Assembly (NCBI GenBank): GCA_015272325.1
Contig: JACYLU010000038.1
Coordinates: forward strand, 124,001 to 188,000
Direction: 5' to 3'
From: Synechococcales cyanobacterium C42_A2020_086
Lineage (GTDB): Bacteria > Cyanobacteriota > Cyanobacteriia > Elainellales > Elainellaceae
DNA length: 64,000 bases
Below the pieces are notes generated by a model, which saw nothing but the letters and a program-made list of their open reading frames with translations, was not told where the DNA came from and ran no database searches. Positions 18,801 to 28,026 of the stretch are shown one piece after another. A program made the translations under genes and the position numbers. Each line of letters opens with the position of its first letter. The first letter of the stretch is position 1.

Positions 18801-20162
18801 CTCGCTGGGGAAACCAATTGAATGGAAACCCCCGGCAAGGGTTAAAAAACGTTGATGTGGAGACTCAACAAAGTCCCCACTCGCTGGGGAAACCAATTGA
18901 ATGGAAACAACCAATCATCAGTTTCTATTAACAACAAAACACTGGAAAGTCCCCACTCGCTGGGGAAACCAATTGAATGGAAACGAGGGACAGGATTATC
19001 GGGGTTGAGTTCAACACTAACTGTCCCCACTCGCTGGGGAAACCAATTGAATGGAAACATTGGTATTGCGTGAGAATAACCTGGGCGAAGTGTTGATGGG
19101 TGTCCCCACTCGCTGGGGAAACCAATTGAATGGAAACTAATCTAACCCGTGATCAGTATGAATTTGAGAGCTTGTCCCCACTCGCTGGGGAAACCAATTG
19201 AATGGAAACGCTCCATGCCATTTTTATCTGGCATGTAGTTAAAATCAAGTCCCCACTCGCTGGGGAAACCAATTGAATGGAAACTTCTTTTTGAATACGA
19301 TCGAAGAGCCGCAATTCGGCTACCGAAGTCCCCACTCGCTGGGGAAACCAATTGAATGGAAACGGTACGCTGACCCACGCACATTGATTAACGTTTATCC
19401 TCCAGGTCCCCACTCGCTGGGGAAACCAATTGAATGGAAACTCAACCGTGTGGATGGCACAGTCCGAGGTTAAGTACTGTGTCCCCACTCGCTGGGGAAA
19501 CCAATTGAATGGAAACTCAAGTCATCCTGGATTTGGTTAACGTTAGTCATGGGTCCCCACTCGCTGGGGAAACCAATTGAATGGAAACTGGTTCTACCGG
19601 GTTCAATTACCCAGCTATCCTCCGGTGGGTCCCCACTCGCTGGGGAAACCAATTGAATGGAAACACTGTCAATCTCAGCTAGGGTCAATACTTTACCACC
19701 AAAGTCCCCACTCGCTGGGGAAACCAATTGAATGGAAACAACGTAGCTACTAGTACTAACTTTTGTTGGTACAGCCTAGTCCCCACTCGCTGGGGAAACC
19801 AATTGAATGGAAACTTGCCTTGCACAATAACGTAGGTATCTTCAATGGGAGTGTCCCCACTCGCTGGGGAAACCAATTGAATGGAAACTAGACGATACTC
19901 GAGCGGTTGTTAAGGGTTTTCAGAAAAGTCCCCACTCGCTGGGGAAACCAATTGAATGGAAACCGTTAACTTGGTCATCTTTGTGTAATGAACTGAGACG
20001 TTGGTCCCCACTCGCTGGGGAAACCAATTGAATGGAAACTTCTCCAGTTGGGATAACAAATCAATCATGCGTCCTCCTTTGATGATTCATGTCCCCACTC
20101 GCTGGGGAAACCAATTGAATGGAAACACGAAAACTTACGTCACTGCCTGCTCTACCCTTAGA

Positions 20163-20198
20163 GTCCCCACTCGCTGGGGAAACCAATTGAATGGAACC
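20163..20198 (+). repeat. degenerate terminal CRISPR repeat
   Basis: The last repeat ends GGAACC rather than GGAAAC (change at repeat position 35). A decayed repeat usually marks the old, leader-distal end, so this fixes array polarity with the leader on the left. Confidence 0.9.
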
Positions 20199-20955
20199 GT
20201 CATGTATTTGCCTGGCACTAGACGGTCAAAGATCTCCATGCGCTGCAGCAATTAATTGCCCGCGAGTAAACTGCGGGTTAATTGGCCAAGTCTGCTAAAG
20301 CGGACTAAGTCAGGACTGCAGTGTACTTCAGTGAACTTGTTTCCTTGGGCCGCGATTGATCTGTGGGTGCTCAGGTTCCTACTTACCAAGAAATCATTGG
20401 CTGGATGGTGCGCTATATTCCCTGCTTTGTAATGTGTAGTGGACTGAGCGAGAGAAGCCTAAAGCGATGGCAGATTGCTGTCAGTGTCACAGCAGCGGGG
20501 AGGTTACTGATAGCAATAGCGCGAATGCTGCAAGCGTTTAGAATTATGCAAATTATGTGATAGTTGGAGAGGGAGATAGGAATAGTGCAAGAATATAGTA
20601 GAAGGATAGTAAACTAACGCAGTCGGAAGCGTCATCAGGATGGGGAGGAGCCAATCCGGCGCAGTGATCCGAGGGTAGAGGGATACCGCAACCGGCAGCA
20701 AAACCGGGCCGCCGCGAATCAGTATGACAGATGACTGGGGGAGGCAGGAATAGGAGTGTGTTACAGGAAAAGAGACACTCTTGAAAGCAGTAGAAGACCG
20801 AAACCAAGTTGCTGAGCAGCGAAGGCGGGCAACCATGGAAACAGCCCGGATGGTAAGCGTAGACTGCAACCGCCCGCGCTAGACTCAAGAAAAATCCGGT
20901 TGATGGCAGTATGACTCCTGCTCAAGCCGGATGTGTTGTGCTTCAGGGCTGACCC
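20199..20955 (+). ncRNA. hairpin-rich non-coding segment, candidate structured RNA
   Basis: No convincing protein gene lies in this 757-bp stretch. The right half has strong inverted repeats. GAGTGT/ACACTC is at 20754-20759 and 20775-20780. CGGGC/GCCCG is at 20826-20830 and 20844-20848. A long hairpin at 20894-20932 pairs ATCCGGTTGA with TCAAgCCGGAT, then GCAG with CTGC, around an 8-nt loop. The same bases can instead pair with ACTGCAACCG at 20863-20872. I could not match it to RNase P RNA, tmRNA, 6S RNA or SRP RNA. It could be a degraded group II intron, an unknown ncRNA or a 5' leader of the next gene. The left half, near 20250-20290, has a weaker CCCGC/GCGGG stem. Confidence 0.4.
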
Positions 20956-21531
20956 ATGCTGTATATTCCCATCGAGCTGCTTCTGGTAGCATGGCCCTTG
21001 CCCGCTCCTAGCGTGAGGATCAGCAACGTGAGCCAGTGGCAACATTCGTTTCGCGCCTATCCTGCCGAGTTGCAAGTAGGCACACCGCCGCAGCGGTATG
21101 TGCAGCAGCCCGAGTACTATGCGGTTCACTACGGTCAACCTGAGGCTCTGCCGGCTGCCGATCGCGCCAGTGCCGTAATGCTGCTAGGCGAAGACGCCAT
21201 TGCGGTGTTTCATCAGCCGCTGACCCGCGAGCCGGCTGCGAGTCGCCTGAGTCCGGTGTATGCGCTGCAGCCAAGCGGTACCTTAGCTGTGCCCACCGGA
21301 CTGGTGTTTATTCGCTTTCGGGATGGGGTCACGCTTGCCTCGCAGCAGGCTACTCTCCAGCAGGCAGGCTATGAGATTGCCCAGACGTTGGACTATGCAC
21401 CGCAAGCAGGCTGGTTGCAGGCACGCTCGGGGAATATGGCCGATGCTTTGAGTCAGCTGGCTCAATTACAAGCTCTGCCCCAGGTTGAGCAGGTGGAGCC
21501 GCAGTTGCTTATGCAGCGCTCTTCGCGGTAG
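20956..21531 (+). CDS. stand-alone subtilase-propeptide-like protein
   Basis: Up to 191 residues. The last 75 residues (VFIRFRDGVTL, LQQAGYEIAQTLDYAPQAGW, then ALPQVEQVEPQLL) line up by eye with PrcA residues about 116-190 (LFIQFSADCSP, LQGNGLTIKRPLDYARNAYF, then EPTVQLCHPELV). The protein stops where a catalytic domain would begin, so it is a propeptide-like domain without a protease. Such domains can inhibit or chaperone a cognate protease, but here that is inference; a truncated paralogue is equally possible. The start is uncertain: the ATG at 20956 follows CAGGG, and in-frame GTGs at 21013 and 21028 would shorten it. It converges with serA. Confidence 0.6.
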   Translation: MLYIPIELLLVAWPLPAPSVRISNVSQWQHSFRAYPAELQVGTPPQRYVQQPEYYAVHYGQPEALPAADRASAVMLLGEDAIAVFHQPLTREPAASRLSPVYALQPSGTLAVPTGLVFIRFRDGVTLASQQATLQQAGYEIAQTLDYAPQAGWLQARSGNMADALSQLAQLQALPQVEQVEPQLLMQRSSR

Positions 21532-21575
21532 AGCGGCTGGGCACTGCAGATTCTAGAGATTCTAGATGCTTTAGC

Positions 21576-23168
21576 TCAGATGCTTTCCGACAGGGTAACG
21601 GTATAGGCGTCGCGGATGCCGGCCACCTTAGTAATTTCGGTGAGGATGCCATCGGGCAGCGGGTCGTCGATGCTGAGCACCATCACCGCATCGCCGCGGA
21701 CAATCTTGCGCCCCACCTGCATACTGGCAATGTTGACATTGAAGCTGCCTAGCAGCGAGCCGATCTTGCCAATGATGCCTGGCATATCGCGGTGCATGGT
21801 GAACAGCATATAGCGGCTTGGCGGCACGTTGATCGGGAATTCATCCAGACTCGTGATCCGAATTTCGCTGTTGCCCAGCAGCGCCCCGCTCACCGAATGT
21901 TTGCCCAGCGAGCCGTGGGCCGTGAGGTGCAGCGAGCCGGTATAGTCGCGGGCCGAGGCGTCTCGGGTTTCTACGACGCGAATCCCCCGTTCTTTGGCTT
22001 CAATGCTGGCATTCACATAGTTAACCCGCTCCTGCAGCGCGTGCGACAGCAAACCCTTCAGTGCTGCCACCACAACGGGTTGACTCTCGCTTGTCGCCAG
22101 CTCACCCTGCAAGCGAACTTCCAATGCATCGATGCGGCCACCGGCCAACTGGCTGACGAGGTTGCCCAAGGTCTCTGCAAGTTGCAGGTAAGGGCGGAGT
22201 TTTTCCATGAGATCCGGACGCAGACCAGGAATATTGACCGCCGAGCGAGCCGGCAGCCCCAGCAGCACATCGCGGATTTGCTCGGCCACATCGATGGCTA
22301 CATTCACCTGGGCTTCTTCGGTAGAGGCTCCCAGATGGGGCGTCAGAATCACGTTTTTGCCGAGGGATTTCAGAGGCGAGTCGCCCAGCGGTTCAGTTTC
22401 GTAAACATCCAGGGCAGCTCCGGCAATTTTGCCTTGCTGGATAGCATCCACAAGGGCTTGTTCATCGATGATGCCGCCGCGGGCGCAGTTGATGATCCGC
22501 ACCGTTGGCTTCATCTTGGACAGGGCGTCAGCATTGATCAAATGATAGGTTTCGGGGGTTTTGGGCAGGTGGAGCGTGATGTAATCCGATTCGCGAAACA
22601 GAAATTCCAGCTCGACCAGCTGACAGCCCAACTGCTCGGCCCGTTCGGTGGACAGGTAAGGGTCGTAGGCAAGCAGGCGCATGTTCATCGCGCGGGCAAT
22701 GCCGGCCACATGGGCGCCAATTTTGCCCAAGCCAACGATGCCCAGGGTTTTCTTGTACACCTCAACGCCGGTAAAGCTCTTGCGGTCCCACTGTCCGGCT
22801 TTCATGGACTGGTTGGCATCGGGAATGTAGCGCGACAGCGATAGCATCATCGCCACGGCATGTTCGGCGGCAGCTACGGTATTGCCTTCGGGTGAGTTGA
22901 CCACCAAAATGCCCCGACGGGTAGCAGCGGGCACATCCACATTATCCACACCAACGCCCGCCCGACCGATAATCTTGAGCTGCTTACCCGCCTCAACCAC
23001 TGCCTGCGTGACTCGCGTGCCCGAGCGAATCATCAGCGCGTCGTACTCTGGAATAATTTGCAACAGGTCGTCGGGTGTTAGATTGGTCTTTACATCAACT
23101 TGAGCAACCTGGGACAGAATATCGATTCCTATCTGGTCAATCGGGTCTGAAACAAGAACCTTAGGCAT
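21576..23168 (-). CDS. serA: D-3-phosphoglycerate dehydrogenase
   Basis: 530 residues, the long bacterial form. The enzyme oxidises 3-phosphoglycerate to 3-phosphohydroxypyruvate, the first step of serine synthesis. The NAD-binding motif GLGKIGAHVAGIARAM lies near residue 146, and the catalytic-region segments INCARGGIIDEQAL and TPHLGASTEEAQ follow. An allosteric-substrate-binding region (about 320-440) and a C-terminal ACT domain (MLFTMHRDMPGIIGKIGSLL) complete the typical layout. It is monocistronic on the minus strand, convergent with the propeptide-like gene and divergent from the TolC-like gene. Confidence 0.96.
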   Translation of the reverse strand: MPKVLVSDPIDQIGIDILSQVAQVDVKTNLTPDDLLQIIPEYDALMIRSGTRVTQAVVEAGKQLKIIGRAGVGVDNVDVPAATRRGILVVNSPEGNTVAAAEHAVAMMLSLSRYIPDANQSMKAGQWDRKSFTGVEVYKKTLGIVGLGKIGAHVAGIARAMNMRLLAYDPYLSTERAEQLGCQLVELEFLFRESDYITLHLPKTPETYHLINADALSKMKPTVRIINCARGGIIDEQALVDAIQQGKIAGAALDVYETEPLGDSPLKSLGKNVILTPHLGASTEEAQVNVAIDVAEQIRDVLLGLPARSAVNIPGLRPDLMEKLRPYLQLAETLGNLVSQLAGGRIDALEVRLQGELATSESQPVVVAALKGLLSHALQERVNYVNASIEAKERGIRVVETRDASARDYTGSLHLTAHGSLGKHSVSGALLGNSEIRITSLDEFPINVPPSRYMLFTMHRDMPGIIGKIGSLLGSFNVNIASMQVGRKIVRGDAVMVLSIDDPLPDGILTEITKVAGIRDAYTVTLSESI

Positions 23169-23443
23169 GGGATCAGCAAAGGGGTGTAGAACGTCCGTCC
23201 AACCTCTCGACTGCGCCTAATCGGTTCAGCCGAGTTTTCCACAAGAGGTCATTCTACTGCAAAGGCGAGACGGGAACGGTGAGTTCTCCAAAAGATTTCC
23301 GCTTTGGCCGAATCTGGCTAGAATGGCTTCCTGAATCCCACGGAAATCCCGCTGATTTCATTGCCAAGACGCTAGATCACCCAGTATTCTGCTTAAGGTT
23401 ATTTCCGCACGCTGTGAGCCGTTTGGACGCAAGATCGCTGAAT

Positions 23444-25693
23444 ATGCAACCCCCCAATCTGATCGCTGTAGGTGTGAGTGCCGTTCTTGCCGTAGGTGCG
23501 GTGGAAACCTCCGCTACAGCCGCAACCTACAGTCAGCCTCATCGCGCCGCTGCCCGCGAGACCCAGTTATTGGCCCAGGCCACTCCGCTCAACCCGTCAA
23601 GCGCGCCGGCTGCGACCACTTCGGAATCTGCAACCCCCTCCTCCACGGAGACTTCATCCTCTCCCGGCTCTTCTGCAGATGCGGCTGTGTTGTCGATTGG
23701 GCAGCGCTCTCTCAACCAGGTGAATCGCGACATCGATGCTCGCTTTGATCAGCTGCAGCTCCAAAACGAGATCCAACACCAGCTCAATCAAAACCGCTTG
23801 CGACCACTGCCAAATCCGGCTGCAAATCCGCTCCTGCTCGATCAACAGCTGCAACAGCAGCTCAATCAGCAACAGCTACAGCAAATGGGGCAGCCCGAGG
23901 TGGGCCCAATGCGCTCGTTAGACCGCCTGCAATTTGAACAGCGCGTCCGGCAACGGCTAAATCAACCGGTGGTGCCCGTGGTTCCTGCTGCAGATCCGGT
24001 CTCTCGGGCTGATCAGCGTGTCCATCAAACTCGCCGTCGCCGAGCCAGCGAAATGACAGCGCCAGCAGCCGAGACTACCTCCACGCTGCCAGAAACCGCT
24101 GCTGCCCCTGAACTGACGCAAACTCCCACAGCAATAGAAACAGAAGAAGAAGTCACAGAATCCACTGAAGCTACCGATCCAGCACCATCAGCCAATCGGA
24201 CGCCCTCGACAGATACCTCGGCTCAAGCTCCGGAGTCCATTGAAACCCCTGATCTGGCTCCTGCCTCGCCCCAGCCTCCTGCCTCTCCAGCTGCCTCCCC
24301 AACGGACGCTCCCCCCGAGTACCTCGATCCCAACCCCAATCCGCTATTTTTCCCAACCGAACCTGGAGAGGTAGAGATTGTTGGCACCCAGCCGATTACG
24401 CTGCGGCAGGCGGTAGAACTCGCCATTCGCAATAACCCCGATCTGCGAGAAGCCCGCATTACCCTAGAACGGTCCCAAGCTGACCTGCGCAATGCCCAAG
24501 CCGCCAACTTTCCCACGCTCGATGCTACGGCCCAATTCAGCCAGTCGGGTCAGGAAAGTCCGGTGCAGCAGCCAGCCATTCTTGGGTTCGATCCCCAAAC
24601 CGGACAACCCATTCCCAACCCCAATGCGGGCGATACCGATATCGTTACTAGCGATTCTACGGCGCTAGGAGCCGGGATCGAGCTGAGCTACCCGATTTTC
24701 ACCTCCGGGAGGCGATCCGCCTTAATCAATGCCGCTGCTGGGCAGGTCCGGTTTCAGGAGCTAGAGGTTGAGCGGCAAACCGAGCAGCTGATTCTGGAAA
24801 CCATTCTTGACTACTACGCCTTGCAGCAAGCCGGTGCCCAGGTCAATATTTTTCGTGCCAATCTGGAGCAGGCGGAACAGAGTCTGCGCGATGCCCAGGC
24901 CTTGGAGCGAGCGGGCGTTGGTACCCGATTTGACGTGCTGCAGGCTGAGGTCGATGTGGCCAATGCTCGCCAAGATTTAACCCAACAGCTCAGTCAGCTC
25001 GAAATTGCCCGTCGGCAGCTTGTGCAGCGCTTGAATCTGGCACAATCGATCGATATTTCCGCCGCCGACCCCATTGAAGTTGCGGGTGTCTGGGAATTGG
25101 GCTTGGATGAAAGCATCGTTCAGGCTTACAAGAACCGGGTGGAGCTAGAGCAACAGCTGATTCAGCGCGATATTGCTCAGCAAAACCGTCGAGCTGCCCT
25201 GGCGCAACTCGGGCCGCAGGTGAGTTTCTCGGGAGCGTTTAATCTCAATAACGACCTAGATGAAGACAACGGGTTTCTCTACAACTACCAGTTGGGCATT
25301 GGGTTGCGGCTCAGCCTCTATGATGGGGGGGCAGCTCGCTCCCAAGCTAACCGGGAAGAATCCAACATTGCGATTGCCGAAGCCCAGTTCGAGGCGACCC
25401 GCGACCAGATTCGCTTTCAGGTCGAGCAGGCCTACTCTCAGCTCGATGCCAACTTTGCCAATATCCAAACCACTGCTCTAGCAGTGGAGCAAGCCACCGA
25501 AGCCCTGCGGCTAGCACGACTGCGGTTCCAGGCTGGGGTCGGCACCCAGACCGATGTGCTGCGGCAACAAGCCGCCCTGACCCAGGCTCAGGTGAATAAT
25601 CTTCAAGCTATCCTCGACTACAACCGCGCCCTAGCGACTTTGCAGCGAGCCATTAGCAATTACCCAGATGGGTTCCTTAGCGACGTGCCCTAG
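23444..25693 (+). CDS. TolC-family outer membrane efflux protein
   Basis: 749 residues from the ATG at 23444 (MQPPNLIAVGVSAVLAVGAV), chosen because it begins a signal peptide; an in-frame GTG at 23279 would add 55 residues of no evident function. After a long Pro/Thr/Glu/Ser/Gln-rich linker (about residues 30-305) come two outer-membrane efflux protein repeats. The first begins LRQAVELAIRNNPDLREARI and the second ends near the C-terminus with FQAGVGTQTDVLRQQAALTQAQ. It should form the trimeric channel-tunnel for type I secretion or drug export. The low-complexity N-terminal linker is long compared with classic TolC but common in cyanobacteria. Its stop overlaps the convergent DUF3611 gene by four bases. 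Confidence 0.9.
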   Translation: MQPPNLIAVGVSAVLAVGAVETSATAATYSQPHRAAARETQLLAQATPLNPSSAPAATTSESATPSSTETSSSPGSSADAAVLSIGQRSLNQVNRDIDARFDQLQLQNEIQHQLNQNRLRPLPNPAANPLLLDQQLQQQLNQQQLQQMGQPEVGPMRSLDRLQFEQRVRQRLNQPVVPVVPAADPVSRADQRVHQTRRRRASEMTAPAAETTSTLPETAAAPELTQTPTAIETEEEVTESTEATDPAPSANRTPSTDTSAQAPESIETPDLAPASPQPPASPAASPTDAPPEYLDPNPNPLFFPTEPGEVEIVGTQPITLRQAVELAIRNNPDLREARITLERSQADLRNAQAANFPTLDATAQFSQSGQESPVQQPAILGFDPQTGQPIPNPNAGDTDIVTSDSTALGAGIELSYPIFTSGRRSALINAAAGQVRFQELEVERQTEQLILETILDYYALQQAGAQVNIFRANLEQAEQSLRDAQALERAGVGTRFDVLQAEVDVANARQDLTQQLSQLEIARRQLVQRLNLAQSIDISAADPIEVAGVWELGLDESIVQAYKNRVELEQQLIQRDIAQQNRRAALAQLGPQVSFSGAFNLNNDLDEDNGFLYNYQLGIGLRLSLYDGGAARSQANREESNIAIAEAQFEATRDQIRFQVEQAYSQLDANFANIQTTALAVEQATEALRLARLRFQAGVGTQTDVLRQQAALTQAQVNNLQAILDYNRALATLQRAISNYPDGFLSDVP

Positions 25694-26280
25694 GGGCGAT
25701 TCACGGCTCGCAGAATCCACAGCGTAGCGACAACCCCTATGAAATGCGCCATGATGGTGTTGGTATTTGCCTGCACGAGGAAAATATCGAGCGGGTTGAT
25801 GAAGCGCTGAAAGTTGCCAGTAAAGATGCCAACCCCCTGAGCAAAGGACTTAGCAACAAGGGATCCCACAATTGCCTGGGCACCCAAAATCGTCAGCAGC
25901 ATGCCAATCAGGTTTGTGAGTAAGCCGAACCGCAGGAGCTGCAGCACATCGCCCCGCTTCGGACGATTCTGACCCGCTAGCCGCAGTTGCCGCGAGTAAC
26001 GCGTGTAGCGAAACGCCCAGAAAGCGCCTCCAAACAGCGCTAGCAGCCCCAACACCGCCAGAAACAGCCCCGCTCCGGTCCCCGGATTGACACCGCCTCC
26101 TGCCGTAGCCGGATTCGTAGCGGCCGCACCAAAGCTGGCTCCGGCAAACAGCAGCACCACCGCCGAGATTACCGCCAGCACAAGCTGTGACCAGAAGCTA
26201 ATCCAGCCCGTCAGCCGCAGCGCGGTCGAAACTCGCTGAATAGCCGGAGAAAGGGAATAGGGTTCCGATCGATTTGCCAT
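25690..26280 (-). CDS. DUF3611 / Tic21-like membrane protein
   Basis: 196 residues with four hydrophobic helices (about 25-50, 68-90, 116-135 and 170-190) and the segment RYTRYSRQLR after helix two. The pattern fits DUF3611, the family that includes the chloroplast Tic21/PIC1 protein, which has been linked to protein import or iron permeation. In cyanobacteria a role in iron homeostasis or membrane transport is plausible but unproven. The gene is convergent with the TolC-like gene, overlapping it by four bases. Confidence 0.8.
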   Translation of the reverse strand: MANRSEPYSLSPAIQRVSTALRLTGWISFWSQLVLAVISAVVLLFAGASFGAAATNPATAGGGVNPGTGAGLFLAVLGLLALFGGAFWAFRYTRYSRQLRLAGQNRPKRGDVLQLLRFGLLTNLIGMLLTILGAQAIVGSLVAKSFAQGVGIFTGNFQRFINPLDIFLVQANTNTIMAHFIGVVATLWILRAVNRP

Positions 26281-26477
26281 AGTACTGCTAGCTCAGCCCA
26301 GGGATGCCGTAGAAGCCAACTCCTGCCGTTTGTACCTGCCATCAAGAGTGGATCTGTGGGTACGATAGCAGAGAGGAGGGTATTTCTACTAGTATGCCGT
26401 TCTGGGCAAGTTTCATGTCGTTCTCAGAGCAGGCAATCTAAATTTAGAGGCTTAAAGACAGGCAAAAAGACAGGCAA

Positions 26478-27371
26478 TCAGAGCTGTGCCGAATCGCCGC
26501 AACGTCGCCCTTGAAGCTGAGAACGGTGTCGCCAATAGGCAGCTAGCCCCGTCAGAAATAGCAGTCCGGTCACGCCAGCCAAGGGATTGCCATCGATCCC
26601 GGTGACCCACGCCGGCACGCGAGCGGTGTAGTCTGCAAGCTGCCCAACCTGAATCAGGTAGTAGCCCCAGACCAATCCGGCATGCAGCCCCACTGGCAGC
26701 CCCAAGCGACCAGCATGCAGCACCACTGAGCGATAGGTCCGCACTTTGGAGCGAGTCGAGCGCTTTGCCCAGACCAGCGCCAACGCCAGCAGCACCAGTC
26801 CTGGAAACTGCGGAAAGGTGCGAATGACTTCTGGTAACGGCTTGATAAAATGCAGTATCGCAAAGATTAGGCTGTTTGCCAGGAGAGCCTGCCGCGGGCT
26901 ATAGTCGCGCTCTAGCTCGTCGAGGATCCAGCCGCGAAACACCAGTTCTTCGGCAAAGCCAATACCCAATGCCACCAGCAGCCCTTCTGCCGCAAGGCGA
27001 AGCAGCGTTGCCTCAGGAAGCTGCCAAGTTACCCAGCCCAATAATCCTTGCAGGCCAAATAGCAACAGTAAGCTGCCGCTACCCATACCAAAGCCCTGCA
27101 GCAGTTCCCAGCCGCCCTGCCGCGACCACACCAACCCGTAGCGCTGCAGCAGCTTCGGTTCGTCATACACCCGGCGTCCCCAGAGCGGCAGCAGCAGCAG
27201 AAACAAGGCAAATAGCAGCGCCATCACCGGCAGAGTATAGCGGTCAGGATCGCCTAGCCCAAGGACTAGCAATAGCGCTAGCGGCAGCCAGAGCAACATT
27301 ACCACAACCAGCAGTGCCAGCAATCGAACGGGTGCTGGATAACGGGAAAGAGAAACAGGTTGGAACTTCAA
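26478..27371 (-). CDS. CPBP family intramembrane glutamic endopeptidase
   Basis: 297 residues with about eight hydrophobic helices. The ABI/CPBP active-site motifs are present: E141-E142 with R146 (EELVFRGW) and H174 (FAILHF). Family members are membrane-embedded proteases related to Rce1, used in prenyl-protein processing, bacteriocin immunity and stress signalling; the substrate here is unknown. It lies 77 bp downstream of clpS on the same strand and may be co-transcribed with it. That would place two proteolysis functions together. Confidence 0.9.
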   Translation of the reverse strand: MKFQPVSLSRYPAPVRLLALLVVVMLLWLPLALLLVLGLGDPDRYTLPVMALLFALFLLLLPLWGRRVYDEPKLLQRYGLVWSRQGGWELLQGFGMGSGSLLLLFGLQGLLGWVTWQLPEATLLRLAAEGLLVALGIGFAEELVFRGWILDELERDYSPRQALLANSLIFAILHFIKPLPEVIRTFPQFPGLVLLALALVWAKRSTRSKVRTYRSVVLHAGRLGLPVGLHAGLVWGYYLIQVGQLADYTARVPAWVTGIDGNPLAGVTGLLFLTGLAAYWRHRSQLQGRRCGDSAQL

Positions 27372-27448
27372 GACAGTTGCTCGACTAGGGGCTAGGCTCA
27401 GACCAAGCGGTGCGCATTCACCATTGTGCTAACGCTACTCATCTGGCG

Positions 27449-27730
27449 CTACTCATCGGGTTCAATCGTGCTAGTGAGGCTATGATTTTTGAGCGTTTCG
27501 CAGTAGAACTCGGCATGTTCTTGAGCGCAGGTGATGACCAAGGCAATGCCGTTGGTGTGCGCTTCCATCATGATGCTGACAGCCTGAGGAATGGTGAGGC
27601 TCGGTACGGTCTTCATCAGCACTTGCACCACATACTCCATGGAATTGAAGTCGTCGTTGTGCAGCAGCACCCGATACCGAGGAGCTAGCTTCCGGGCTGT
27701 TGAACGCTGTTCAATCGTTTCGACTGCCAC
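27449..27730 (-). CDS. clpS: ClpS adaptor of the Clp protease
   Basis: 93 residues. It contains the ClpS core LLHNDDFNSMEYVVQVL and the later IMMEAHTNGIALVITCAQEHAEFY, which form the pocket for N-terminal destabilising residues and the ClpA/ClpC contact surface. The protein delivers N-degron substrates to the ClpC-ClpP protease; clpC is present 33 kb away in this window. Cyanobacteria can have two ClpS paralogues; I cannot tell which one this is. It is followed by the CPBP protease gene. Confidence 0.93.
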   Translation of the reverse strand: MAVETIEQRSTARKLAPRYRVLLHNDDFNSMEYVVQVLMKTVPSLTIPQAVSIMMEAHTNGIALVITCAQEHAEFYCETLKNHSLTSTIEPDE

Positions 27731-28026
27731 GATTATCCTCTCCGTGAGTATTAACTGCCTAGGGAATCTAAACGGTTCGCAAATCTCACTCTTAACTTAT
27801 AACATTCAAAGTCCGGTTACATCAGCTGCTCACCGGGCTTTGCAATTTTATCCTAATCCATCCTAACGTCGCTACCACCCCGCAAAGACAACGCTTCCCT
27901 CACCCCGATCCAATTCTAGTAAAGGGTTCTAGTTCCAAATAGAGCGTTTAGATCACATAAATTAATAATCTAACCCCAGATATGGCGTACCCTGAATCGA
28001 TGACGAGTAGAGCCAAGTAGAAACCC

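Larger units (their letters stand above)
13153..20198 (+). CRISPR. CRISPR array, 94 repeats and 93 spacers
   Basis: The repeat is 36 bp, beginning GTCCCCACTCGCTGGGG and ending AACCAATTGAATGGAAAC. I counted 94 starts, from 13153 to 20163. Spacers run from 33 to 51 bp, mostly 36-42. Repeat bases 2-6 (TCCCC) pair with 14-18 (GGGGA) to make a hairpin, and the 3' end would give the crRNA handle ATGGAAAC. All repeats look identical except the one at 15856 (A29 to G) and the last (A35 to C). The degenerate last repeat and the GAAAC end both indicate transcription left to right. No cas gene lies in the window, so the type is open; cyanobacterial type I-D or III are the obvious candidates. Confidence 0.98.

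Noticed and set aside
13153-20198. Assignment of a CRISPR subtype from the repeat alone
   Set aside because: Without cas genes the repeat end GAAAC and hairpin fit several cyanobacterial types, so I leave it open.
13198-20255. Many open frames inside the CRISPR array with repeated motifs such as GNQLNGN and SIQLVSPASGD
   Set aside because: They are translations of the CRISPR repeat itself and carry no ribosome sites or gene features.
20363-20560. 65-residue open frame after the CRISPR array
   Set aside because: No family features and no ribosome site; it overlaps the non-coding segment.
20199-20955. RNase P RNA, tmRNA, 6S RNA or SRP RNA in the gap after the array
   Set aside because: The conserved core sequences of those RNAs that I know are missing.
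21792-22844. 350-residue plus-strand open frame
   Set aside because: It lies fully antisense to serA and has no recognisable domain.
23279-23443. N-terminal extension of the TolC-like gene from a GTG
   Set aside because: The ATG at 23444 begins a plausible signal peptide; the extension has none and no supporting ribosome site.
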